Of a stretch of 64,000 bases of DNA, positions 41,921-49,900 are shown in pieces (the first letter of the stretch is position 1; every line of letters begins with the position of its first letter). The translations under genes were made by a program, and so were the position numbers. Location: contig NZ_CP016428.1 in assembly GCF_001693385.1 (NCBI RefSeq), forward strand, positions 6,138,001 to 6,202,000, in the 5' to 3' direction. This stretch comes from Bradyrhizobium icense. GTDB lineage: Bacteria > Pseudomonadota > Alphaproteobacteria > Rhizobiales > Xanthobacteraceae. Under the pieces are notes generated by a model. It was not told the origin of the DNA. It did no database searches and saw only the letters and a program-made list of their open reading frames with translations.

Positions 41921-42595
41921 TCAACTCTTCGTTGCGATCCAGATCACGTGACGCACGCCGCGGCCTTTGCCGGTGGCGCGGATGTTGACTTCATTGACGT
42001 CGAAGCCCGCGCCGCGAAGGCGTTTTGCGAACGCGGGATTCGGCCCCGAAGACCATACGGCAAGGGCGCCGCCCGGTCGCAGCGCGGCGTGCGTCGCATG
42101 CAGGCCAGCAGCGTTGTAGAGCGCATCATTGCCCTCACGAGTAAGCCCTTCCGGTCCATTGTCGACATCGAGCAGAATGGCGTCGAACTTCGAACGCTGC
42201 GACCGGATGATCTCGGTGACATCCGTCTCTCGAATGCTCACGCGCGAATCGTCCAGGCTGTCGCCAAAAAGTTCTGCCATCGGGCCTCGGGCCCAACTGA
42301 TCACCGCCGGCACCAGCTCCGCCACCACGATCTGCGCTTCATTGCCGAGCGCGGCGAGCGCCGCACGCAGCGTAAAGCCCATGCCCAATCCGCCGATCAG
42401 CACATGCGGTTTTGCGACCTTTTCGATCTTCTTCGCAGCGAGCGTCGCGAGCGCCGCTTCCGAGCCGGACAGGCGGCTGTTCATCAGTTCGTTGCTGCCG
42501 AGCTTGATCGAGAACTCCTTGCCGCGGCGCATCAGGCGGAGTTCGCTGCCGGTGCCAGGAATGCGGGCGGTGTCGAGCTTTTCCCAGGGAATCAT
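41921..42595 (-). CDS. Spermidine synthase-like methyltransferase-fold protein
   Basis: The 224-residue protein from the ATG at 42595 has a Rossmann-type SAM-binding region: VLIGGLGMGFTLRAALAAL carries the glycine-rich loop and IVVAELVPAVISWARG the acidic strand end. FDAILLDVDNGPEGLTREGN and LRPGGALAVWSSGP follow. It resembles the spermidine synthase/methyltransferase group, but the substrate is unknown. It is last in the P450-containing series, 72 bp after the P450 gene, with a small hairpin between. The ribosome binding site is weak. Confidence 0.82.
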   Translation of the reverse strand: MIPWEKLDTARIPGTGSELRLMRRGKEFSIKLGSNELMNSRLSGSEAALATLAAKKIEKVAKPHVLIGGLGMGFTLRAALAALGNEAQIVVAELVPAVISWARGPMAELFGDSLDDSRVSIRETDVTEIIRSQRSKFDAILLDVDNGPEGLTREGNDALYNAAGLHATHAALRPGGALAVWSSGPNPAFAKRLRGAGFDVNEVNIRATGKGRGVRHVIWIATKS

Positions 42596-42625
42596 GCGGA
42601 GGGTTGTAGCATGCGCTCTCAATAG

Positions 42626-42666
42626 CCGTCGTCTCTGCGTTCGCATTGCGTTCGCAGTGACGACGG
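42626..42666. repeat. Solo hairpin related to family A ends
   Basis: CCGTCGTCTCTGCG pairs with CGCAGTGACGACGG around TTCGCATTGCGTT. It looks like a lone family A arm. It lies between the P450 stop and the methyltransferase-like gene and may serve as a terminator or attenuator. Confidence 0.6.
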
Positions 42667-42667
42667 T

Positions 42668-45600
42668 TTATCCGCCAGCCCAAACGTCCAGCACGTAGCG
42701 GTTCTTCGTGCCGAGATCGTCGATCCAGTGCAGGCCGGCTTCGGCGTCGGCACCCGACTTTTCGCGATAGATTGCGACCAGTGCGGCCTTGACGTCGGGC
42801 TCCATCTTGCCGCCGTCGCCGCAGACATATACGATCGCGCCCTGCTCGATCAGGCTCCAGACGCGGTCCTTTTGCGCCGTCACCTGGTGCTGCACATAGG
42901 TCTTCGGTCCCTCGGCACGCGAGAACGCGGTGTGCAGCGCGGCGATGCCGTCGTTGGCGAAGGCCTTCAATTCATCCGCATAAAGGAAATCCTGCTCGGG
43001 ATGACGGCAGCCGAAGAACAGCATTGCAGGTCCCAGCTTGGCGCCCTGCGCCTTGCGGTGCGCGCGCTCCTGCAGAAAGCCGCGGAACGGCGCCAGCCCC
43101 GTGCCGGGACCGATCATGATCACGGGTTGGGCCGCATCATCCGGTAGCCGGAAGCCGGCCTTGGTCTCGCGAATGGTTGCATGCACGGTATCGCCGACCC
43201 GGCGTCCGGCGAGATAGTTCGAGCATACGCCTTTGTAGACGCCGCGTCCTGAGCTTGCCGGCGCCTCCACCACGCCGACGGTGACGCTGCAGCGTGCCGG
43301 ATCGGAAGAAGGCGACGACGAGATCGAATAGTACCGCGGCGCCAGCAGCGACAGCATTTCCAGGTAGGCATGGAACGGCAGTTCGCAGGCCGGATGCTCT
43401 TCCAAGAGGTCGAACACCGATTTGCGTTTGGCCAGGACGTCCGAGCGATAGAGCTCCGTAGACGCGCCGTCGTCGCCGACATAGGCGAGCAGTTTTGGCT
43501 TGGTAACGGGACAGCGCGTGTGCTCCGACATGATCTGGATCTGCTTGCGGGTCGCGATCTGCTGCAACTCGACGAACTCGGTCAATAACCGCCCGACCGA
43601 GACGGCATCGCCGACCGGCAATTGCGCGCGGCGGCCTTCCGCGACATGAAGTCTGATCTGGTCGGCCGGCAAGAAGCCGAAACGGCGCGCGACGGAATCG
43701 ACCAGCGCTGGATCGTTGCGCGGCACCACACTGAGATGGTCACCGACGCGATAAGCGATGCCGGGCGGCAATTCCACCTCGATGTGGCGGGTCGAGCGGT
43801 CGGAACGACTGGCGCCGGTCTTGTTCTGCAGTTCCGAATTGACCAGCACCTTCATCGGCGCGACGCCGCCTTGCGCCACGATGGTGTGCACGGCCGATGG
43901 CGCCACCGGCTCGATCGAATAAAGCGGCGCGTCGTCGGCGCTGCGGGCGAACCCGGAATCGACGCCCAGTTCCTTCATCGCCGCGGGTGCTGCCGCCGCG
44001 AACCATTTTTCGAACTGGCCGTCGAGATCGCTGCGGGCATCGCCCTCGCCGCGGGCGTAGAGGCTGCGCGCCCCATGTACCGCCAACCCCTCGTCGATCA
44101 GGCGCGGCACGGATTGATAGGTCGCGGCCCAGTCGCTGTTGCCGCAGCCGAACACGGCGTAGCGCACCTTGGCGAACGCATCCTTGGGCAGGCCGCTGTC
44201 CAGCCATTTGACGAACTGCGTGGCGTTATCGGGGGCGGCGCCATTATAGGAGGCGCAAAAGATCATCAGCGCGCCCTGCTCCGGCAGCTTGCCGACATAA
44301 TCATCGAGTGCGCCGAGTTTTGTGGCGAAGCCGTTGACCTCGGCAAGATCAGCCACCCGCGTCGCCAGCTCTTCCGCGGTGCCGAGGTTTGAACCATAGA
44401 GCACCAATAGCGGCGTGTTGTGGCCCGGACGGGTCCGCGCCTGCGGCGCCGCCGCGCTCGAGGCCGCGGCCGCGACAGCGGTACGGCCGGCGAAGACGCC
44501 ACGGTCCTTGTCACCGCGCGGCCGCACCTTGATCTTGAAACCGTCCGGCTTGACCGTCAGCGTTTCCTTCAAGTGCATCTGGTAGCGATGCACATCGACC
44601 AGCTTGAAGCGCTGCAGGATCATGCCGATCGCCAGTGCCGCCTCGTGCATCGCAAAGCCACGGCCGATGCAGGCACGCTGGCCGTTGCCGAACGGCTTCC
44701 AGGCGTTTATCGGTCGCTTGGCCTCGGCCTCACGGCTGAAATTCTCGGGATCGAACACGTCCGGGTTCGGACCCCAGACGCTGGGGTCGCGGTGCAGCGC
44801 CATCACCAGCACGGTGATGAACGTATTCTTCTTCAGCTTGTACTTACCCCCGCCGATGGCCTCGTCCTGAAGCGGCGTAATGCCGTAGGCGGGTGCCGGC
44901 GGCCACAGCCGCAGCGCTTCCTTCAAGATCTGCGTGATATAGGTGAGCTGCGTGACCTGCTGATAAGTCGGCCTGGCGTTGATATCGGGTCCGAGCACCC
45001 GGTCGACTTCCTCATAGGCCTTCTTCAGCACCTCGGGATGCTTCAGCAGCGCGTAGATGGTGCACGAGAGCAGTCCGCTGGTGGTCTCGTGGCCCGCAAT
45101 CAGAAAGGTATTGATCTGGTAGCGGATGTTGATGTCGTCGAGCTGCTCGCCGGTTGAGCGGTCGATGCCGGTCATCATGGCGCCCAGCATATCCTTCTTG
45201 GCCTCAGTGGCTTCCGCACTACCGCGGCGCTCCGCGATGATCTCGTCGACCATCTTGTTCATGAACACGACATCCTGCGCCAGCGTCTTGCGCCGCTTCT
45301 GCATCCAGAGATTTTCCAGCGGCAGGCCGCGGGTCATCATGATGGTCTCTAGCGAGCGCACCAGCGATTCCACGAACGGATGGTAGTCGCGGCGGTAGAA
45401 TGAGTTGAAGCGGTAATCGAAGCCGCACAGCCCGATTGTATCGAGCGTCAGCGCCGTCATGTCGTGCACGACGTCGATTTCCTCGTCGGCGTTGAGCCGC
45501 TCCCATTTCTTCACGAGCTGCTCGGCGATGTCTACCATGCTCGGGTGATAGGACTGCATCGCGCGGTTGCCGAACGGTTGCAGCAGGATGTTGTGCGCCT

Positions 45601-45907
45601 TGCTCCAGTTCGGCTCTGTCGTGTCGGCGGTGAACAGCCCGTCGCCGCCGACCGCGCGGACGCGGCGCAGCGAGCCGCGCACCGTCTTGTCGAAACGCTT
45701 CTCGTCGGACAGTTCGTCGATCAGATCGTGGCCGGCGACGATGACGATCGGCGCGCCCATCATGTCGAGCCAGAAGATCGGCCCGAGCTCCTTGGAGAGC
45801 TTGACCAGATGCTGCACCGGCGCGTTGGGATCCAGCGACAGCATGTTGCCGACGACGGGCTTCTTCGGCGGATGCGGGATCGGACTGAGTTTGTTGCTGG
45901 ACGCCAT
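42668..45907 (-). CDS. Self-sufficient cytochrome P450/NADPH reductase, CYP102 (P450 BM3) type
   Basis: The 1079-residue fusion has a P450 domain (1 to about 455) with the I-helix motif AGHETTS (271-277), the ExxR motif at 330-333 and the heme site FGNGQRACIG (Cys413). The CPR part follows with an FMN domain (LLVLYGSNLGTAEELA), the FAD motif RYYSISSSP and the NADPH region GPGTGLAPFRGFLQ. It hydroxylates hydrophobic substrates using NADPH without separate partners. Compared with BM3, the segment holding Arg47 and Tyr51 reads GAPIVIVAGH, so the fatty acid carboxylate anchor is missing. BM3 Phe87 is kept (DGLFTAD). It sits downstream of an epoxide hydrolase and a WS/DGAT gene. Confidence 0.95.
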   Translation of the reverse strand: MASSNKLSPIPHPPKKPVVGNMLSLDPNAPVQHLVKLSKELGPIFWLDMMGAPIVIVAGHDLIDELSDEKRFDKTVRGSLRRVRAVGGDGLFTADTTEPNWSKAHNILLQPFGNRAMQSYHPSMVDIAEQLVKKWERLNADEEIDVVHDMTALTLDTIGLCGFDYRFNSFYRRDYHPFVESLVRSLETIMMTRGLPLENLWMQKRRKTLAQDVVFMNKMVDEIIAERRGSAEATEAKKDMLGAMMTGIDRSTGEQLDDINIRYQINTFLIAGHETTSGLLSCTIYALLKHPEVLKKAYEEVDRVLGPDINARPTYQQVTQLTYITQILKEALRLWPPAPAYGITPLQDEAIGGGKYKLKKNTFITVLVMALHRDPSVWGPNPDVFDPENFSREAEAKRPINAWKPFGNGQRACIGRGFAMHEAALAIGMILQRFKLVDVHRYQMHLKETLTVKPDGFKIKVRPRGDKDRGVFAGRTAVAAAASSAAAPQARTRPGHNTPLLVLYGSNLGTAEELATRVADLAEVNGFATKLGALDDYVGKLPEQGALMIFCASYNGAAPDNATQFVKWLDSGLPKDAFAKVRYAVFGCGNSDWAATYQSVPRLIDEGLAVHGARSLYARGEGDARSDLDGQFEKWFAAAAPAAMKELGVDSGFARSADDAPLYSIEPVAPSAVHTIVAQGGVAPMKVLVNSELQNKTGASRSDRSTRHIEVELPPGIAYRVGDHLSVVPRNDPALVDSVARRFGFLPADQIRLHVAEGRRAQLPVGDAVSVGRLLTEFVELQQIATRKQIQIMSEHTRCPVTKPKLLAYVGDDGASTELYRSDVLAKRKSVFDLLEEHPACELPFHAYLEMLSLLAPRYYSISSSPSSDPARCSVTVGVVEAPASSGRGVYKGVCSNYLAGRRVGDTVHATIRETKAGFRLPDDAAQPVIMIGPGTGLAPFRGFLQERAHRKAQGAKLGPAMLFFGCRHPEQDFLYADELKAFANDGIAALHTAFSRAEGPKTYVQHQVTAQKDRVWSLIEQGAIVYVCGDGGKMEPDVKAALVAIYREKSGADAEAGLHWIDDLGTKNRYVLDVWAGG

Positions 45908-45937
45908 TGTCGAAATGTCTCCCCTGCCCTGTCTCAA

Positions 45938-46024
45938 CCGTCATCACGAGCGAAGCGAAGCAATCCATCGCTCGGCGAAAAGAAAGAATGGATTGCTTCG
46001 TCGCTGCGCTCCTCGCAATGACGG
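45938..46024. repeat. Family B palindromic repeat
   Basis: The ends CCGTCATCACGAG and CTCGCAATGACGG are inverted. Inside, GAAGCAATCCAT and ATGGATTGCTTC are inverted copies. It has the same plan as 32925-33007. It fills most of the 131 bp between the epoxide hydrolase and the P450 gene on the same strand. Confidence 0.7.
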
Positions 46025-46038
46025 CTTGTTATGCGGAC

Positions 46039-47034
46039 CTACCCAAATCTTTTCCTGCGCCACTCGATCAGCTTGCTACTGACCTCGTCCGGCTTTTCCT
46101 GCTGCGTCCAATGGCCGCTGTCGCGCACGAGATATTTTTCGAGATCGGGAACCAGCCGCTCCATGCCCTCGGTGGCCGACGGCGGCAGCACCGCGTCGTT
46201 CTCGGCCATGATCATCAGCGACGGCACACGCACGGTATGGTCAAGCCCTTCCGAGCGCTGCCAGTTACGGGAAAAATTGCGGTACCAGTTGATGCCGCCG
46301 GTGAAGCCAGTCTTGGCGAAGGTGTCGACGAATACCTGCTTTTCCTCCGGCGACAGGATCGGCGTGCGCGGATCGTGCTTGGCATCGTAATTCGCGATCA
46401 TCTGTGGAAACGCCAGATTGAGTCGCGCCGATGCGCCGACGCCGGCAATCGGCTGCTCCTCCGGCGTACCCGCGGGCCGCGCCACCGGCTTGCGCATGAA
46501 GGCGTCGAAGGTCTGCTCGACCCGGCTGCCGAAAATCCTGTCAGGTTCGCGGCCAGGATCCTGGAACTGCACAATGTACATTTTGTCGCCGAAGCGCTGC
46601 CGAAACAGCTCGATCGGATCCGCCGGCATGCGATCCCAATGCGGGGTGTTGACGCCGATGACGCCGGCGACGCGATCAAGGTGGCGCAGCGGCATCTGCC
46701 AGACGACGAAGCCGCCCCAGTCGTGGCCGACGAAGATCGCCTTGTCGATCTGCAGATGATCGAGCAGCCCGACGAGATCGCCGGTCAGGTGTTCCATATC
46801 GTAATCCTCGACCGGCTCGGGCCGATCGGTCGCGCCGTAGCCGCGCTGATCCGGCGCAATCACCCGGATGCCGGCTTCGCTCAGGGCCTTGATCTGGTGA
46901 CGCCAGGAAAACGCAAGCTCCGGCCAGCCATGGCAGAGAATGACCGGCGGCTTGTCGGACTTCGGCCCCGCCTCGTAGTAACCCATGCGAATACCGTTCA
47001 CGTCGGCGAACTGCAGCGGTGGCATCTCAATCAT
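46039..47034 (-). CDS. Epoxide hydrolase-like alpha/beta hydrolase
   Basis: The 331-residue protein has the motif CHGWPELAFSWRHQ (HGxP oxyanion motif) and the nucleophile segment FVGHDWGGFVVWQ, where Asp rather than Ser is the nucleophile, as in soluble epoxide hydrolases and haloalkane dehalogenases. The HGWP motif and a cap-domain Tyr region (GGINWYRNFSRNW) favour epoxide hydrolase, as does the late DSGHWTQQEKP histidine. It would convert epoxides to diols. It lies 9 bp after the WS/DGAT gene, so the two are co-transcribed, and 131 bp before the P450. Confidence 0.9.
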   Translation of the reverse strand: MIEMPPLQFADVNGIRMGYYEAGPKSDKPPVILCHGWPELAFSWRHQIKALSEAGIRVIAPDQRGYGATDRPEPVEDYDMEHLTGDLVGLLDHLQIDKAIFVGHDWGGFVVWQMPLRHLDRVAGVIGVNTPHWDRMPADPIELFRQRFGDKMYIVQFQDPGREPDRIFGSRVEQTFDAFMRKPVARPAGTPEEQPIAGVGASARLNLAFPQMIANYDAKHDPRTPILSPEEKQVFVDTFAKTGFTGGINWYRNFSRNWQRSEGLDHTVRVPSLMIMAENDAVLPPSATEGMERLVPDLEKYLVRDSGHWTQQEKPDEVSSKLIEWRRKRFG

Positions 47035-47043
47035 GGCAGGCCC

Positions 47044-48588
47044 CTATTCAGCAGCGCTGGTCATGCTCGGCGGCGGCGCGAACGCCGCCTCCAGCGCTTC
47101 AAACTCGACCGGAAGCATGTCGCAGAGAACCTGGACGTGCGGAATGATGTTGGCGCCGGCAATGAAGCCGAAATCGAGCTGGTCGCGGTAGCTCTGCACG
47201 GTGATGTTGAGCGCGATGCCGTGCGTCGAGATCGACACCGGGAAGATGTGCAGCAACTCGGCACCGGCCGCATACAGCGTCTGCCGCGGCCCGGGCACGT
47301 TCGATACGGTGATGTTGGCTGCCGGCGGCAGCACGTCGGAGAGGTTGGAGCGGCTGTAGAGCAACGCAAGGATCTGGGTCACGATCGGCGCGCCCAGCAT
47401 CGAGAGGTTGGAGACTTGCGGCATCAGTGCACGCAGCGGATGCGACATCTCCTTCGACTTGGTGGATTGCGCGATGATGGTTTCCAGCCGTGTCTTGGGA
47501 TCGTCGACATCGGTGGCGATCGCGCAGATCATGCCGAACACCTGGTTATTGGCATCGGCATTGCCCTCCTCGCGCAGCGAGATCGGAACCGCGGCGGTCA
47601 GGGACTTGTTGGGCAGCGCCCCCTGGCTGATCAGATAGCGGCGCACCACGCCCGATGACAGTGCCAGCACGACGTCGTTGAGCTTGCCGCCGGACGCCTT
47701 CGCTACCGCCTTGGCGCGCGACAGCGAGATCGAGGTGCCGGCGAAGCTGCGTTCCGAGGAGATCGTCTTGTTGAGGATGGTCGGCGGCGAGGCCATGCTG
47801 GCCAGGCTGTCGCGCGACTTCGGATCCGAAACCTTGCCGACCACGTCGGACACGCTCTTGAGCATGGTCGGAATGCTGCTGGCGAACTTCACCGCGCTCT
47901 CGATCTGGAACATGGCGTTGTCGAACAGGATCGAACCGAGATCGCTTTTTCCCGAGCGCGGCAGTTCGAGACTCTTTGGCGCCGCCTTCGGGTCGAATGG
48001 CTGGGTCCAGAGCTGCTGGTAGGAATCGATCAGGTTGGCGGCGATGTCGCGCGGCTCCGGCGCGACCTTGCGCGCCGTCGGCGGATCGACCTGACGCGGC
48101 ACCGGCGTGATGTCATAGATCATGCTGGTGAGCGCGGCGCCGGCGCCGCCGTCGATGCAGGCATGGTGCATCTTGGAATAAAGCCCGATCTCGTTGTCCT
48201 TCATGCCTTCGAAGACATAGAACTCCCAGAGCGGGCGGGCGCGGTTGAGCAGCTTCGCATGCATCCAGCCGACGATGCGCTCCAGCGTCGTGCGGTCGCG
48301 CGGCTCCGGCAGGCTGGCGCGGAAGATGTGGCGGTCGATGTCGAACTGGTCGTCCTCGACCCAGGAGGGATGATCGATGTCGAGCGGCGCCTTCTCCAGG
48401 CGGGCTTTCAGAATCGGCGCGACGTGCAGCCGCGAAGCGATCATCGCCTTGAACTCTTCGAAGAAGTCGCCCTCGTAGCCTTCGGGCAGGCGGAAGATCG
48501 CCATGCTGCCGACATGCATCGGCATTTCCGGGGTTTCCAGATACAGAAACGACGCATCCAGCGAAGACAGCTTCTTGGCGTCCGCCAT
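47044..48588 (-). CDS. Wax ester synthase / diacylglycerol acyltransferase (WS/DGAT)
   Basis: The 514-residue protein has the WS/DGAT catalytic motif HHACIDG (residues 141-147) and the family pattern DASFLYLETPEMPMHVG at the N-terminus. The C-terminal domain includes ITVSNVPGPRQTLYAAGA. It esterifies acyl-CoA to long alcohols or diacylglycerol, giving neutral lipid inclusions. The start has GGGAGGAG five bases upstream. It is followed by the epoxide hydrolase and preceded by the second lipase-like gene. A full-length WS/DGAT is uncommon in rhizobia known for PHA storage; it may produce wax esters or other acyl esters. Confidence 0.93.
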   Translation of the reverse strand: MADAKKLSSLDASFLYLETPEMPMHVGSMAIFRLPEGYEGDFFEEFKAMIASRLHVAPILKARLEKAPLDIDHPSWVEDDQFDIDRHIFRASLPEPRDRTTLERIVGWMHAKLLNRARPLWEFYVFEGMKDNEIGLYSKMHHACIDGGAGAALTSMIYDITPVPRQVDPPTARKVAPEPRDIAANLIDSYQQLWTQPFDPKAAPKSLELPRSGKSDLGSILFDNAMFQIESAVKFASSIPTMLKSVSDVVGKVSDPKSRDSLASMASPPTILNKTISSERSFAGTSISLSRAKAVAKASGGKLNDVVLALSSGVVRRYLISQGALPNKSLTAAVPISLREEGNADANNQVFGMICAIATDVDDPKTRLETIIAQSTKSKEMSHPLRALMPQVSNLSMLGAPIVTQILALLYSRSNLSDVLPPAANITVSNVPGPRQTLYAAGAELLHIFPVSISTHGIALNITVQSYRDQLDFGFIAGANIIPHVQVLCDMLPVEFEALEAAFAPPPSMTSAAE

Positions 48589-48605
48589 ATTCTCCTCCCG
48601 CAGTA

Positions 48606-48630
48606 GAAAAACGCGGCGCCTTGGCGGCGC
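48606..48630 (-). terminator. Short hairpin with U-tract between hydrolase 2 and WS/DGAT
   Basis: On the minus strand GCGCC-GCCAA-GGCGC runs into CGCGTTTTTC, which gives a 5-bp stem plus five U. It lies upstream of the WS/DGAT ribosome binding site and could attenuate read-through from the hydrolase gene. Confidence 0.35.
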
Positions 48631-48744
48631 TTCTGGCGTCTGGAATGTCTTTGTTATTGGAGCATATCCGAAAGCCGACAGCCATCCCGCATCAATTGCA
48701 GGGCGGGATCTTTCGCGATCATGCCCTTAGCTCAGGGCGTGGAT

Positions 48745-49551
48745 TCAGGATTGTGCATTTTCGGGGGGCCCATAGGCAATGGCAAATGGTCCTGATCGGT
48801 CAAAATGCTTAAATTCGCCCTCTGCCTGCGCCAGGCGGTCGGCTACTGCCCACAATGCTGCGGGGTTGACGCCGAGCCCGATGTGGCTGGCAAGGTGCAC
48901 CTCGATGTTTTCGGCGGTTGCGGAGGGGCGCAACAGGCTGGTGTGCCAGTTCACAATGCCGTCGGTCCGGGAATAGATCGATGTCGCCGGCACCGGCAGG
49001 TCGCCGGCAATGGCCAAGCGGATCTCCGGATTGTCGTCGACGGTTTCCCCCGACAGCACCTCATAAAGCCGCGTGGCGTTGGTCGCCCGGATATCGCTGG
49101 TAAACGGGCTGCCGAGCGTGATCACCGAGCGCACCATGTCCGGCATCTGCAGTGCGAGATCGCGCGCATAGACGCCGCCGAGACTCCAGCCGACCAGGCT
49201 GACCTTGCGGCCGGTCGATTCATGGATGCGCCGCAGCAGGTCGCGCAACGCAGCCCGCTTGGAAGCGACGCCGCCGAAGTTGCGGCCCATGCTCCAAGCA
49301 TAGGTGTCGTAGCCAAGCTCTTTCAGATAGCGCCGCATCGGCGCCATCGATAGATCGCTGGCGAGAAAGCCCGGCAGCGCCAGCACCGGATGCCCGTCGC
49401 CCCTCGGCGCACGCATCAAGAGCGGCGACAGCAAGAGGCTCGAATTCAGTTCGAACAGCGCCCGCGTCTCGGCCAGCATCAGAAACAGGCTTGGCGGCCG
49501 AAGCCGCTGCTCTTCTGTTGCCGCGCCGCCTTCCGCGATGGCCACTCTCAC
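48745..49551 (-). CDS. Alpha/beta hydrolase, lipase-like (paralogue 2)
   Basis: Started at the GTG at 49551, which overlaps the stop of the DUF6489-type gene (GTGA), the protein has 268 residues. Motifs are HPVLALPGFLASD, VGWSLGGVYARDLA (nucleophile Ser), YSRTDGIVNWH (acid) and HIGLGVNPAALW (His). It is a clear paralogue of the gene at 35409-36179. No signal peptide. The neighbouring WS/DGAT suggests an acyl ester substrate, such as mobilisation of neutral lipid. A longer frame to 49776 overlaps the DUF6489-type gene and is a shadow. Confidence 0.85.
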   Translation of the reverse strand: MRVAIAEGGAATEEQRLRPPSLFLMLAETRALFELNSSLLLSPLLMRAPRGDGHPVLALPGFLASDLSMAPMRRYLKELGYDTYAWSMGRNFGGVASKRAALRDLLRRIHESTGRKVSLVGWSLGGVYARDLALQMPDMVRSVITLGSPFTSDIRATNATRLYEVLSGETVDDNPEIRLAIAGDLPVPATSIYSRTDGIVNWHTSLLRPSATAENIEVHLASHIGLGVNPAALWAVADRLAQAEGEFKHFDRSGPFAIAYGPPENAQS

Positions 49552-49799
49552 TTGTCCTTCTTGGTCATGCCGCCGAGCCCGGCCATGGTCACGAACATAT
49601 CCTGGAATCGCTCGGCGATCTTGGGATCGAACGTGAACCAACTCTGGATCAGCGATTCCGGCGAGACTTTTTCGATGTTGGCCATCACCTGCTGCTGCAT
49701 CTTGTCCATCACGGCGGTCTGCATCGGCGAGACGTCGGGCAGTCCGAAGAACTGCCTGGCCTCCAGCGGCGTGCAATCGATTTCGACGTTAACTTTCAT
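49548..49799 (-). CDS. Small DUF6489-type protein
   Basis: The 83-residue protein starts with MKVNVEIDCTPLEARQFFGL, followed by PDVSPMQTAVMDKMQQQV and a helical middle, and ends in a short basic tail. I recognise the pattern from small alphaproteobacterial proteins of the DUF6489 type, of unknown function. The ATG has AAGGAG upstream, an almost ideal ribosome binding site. It overlaps the hydrolase gene by 4 nt, so the two probably work together; it may be a granule- or partner-binding protein like a small phasin, but nothing in the sequence proves this. Confidence 0.8.
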   Translation of the reverse strand: MKVNVEIDCTPLEARQFFGLPDVSPMQTAVMDKMQQQVMANIEKVSPESLIQSWFTFDPKIAERFQDMFVTMAGLGGMTKKDK

Positions 49800-49900
49800 G
49801 ACCGCTCCTTATCGCGCTGCCCTTGCTGCAGTATCGACACGACGGACCGAGTCATGCAAGGACCAGAGCCGGTCCCCGGTCCCTTCAATTCCCGATATGG

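Noticed and set aside
45907..47658. A 583-codon plus-strand frame opposite the epoxide hydrolase and WS/DGAT end
   Set aside because: It overlaps two recognisable genes and a repeat, and shows no protein family features.
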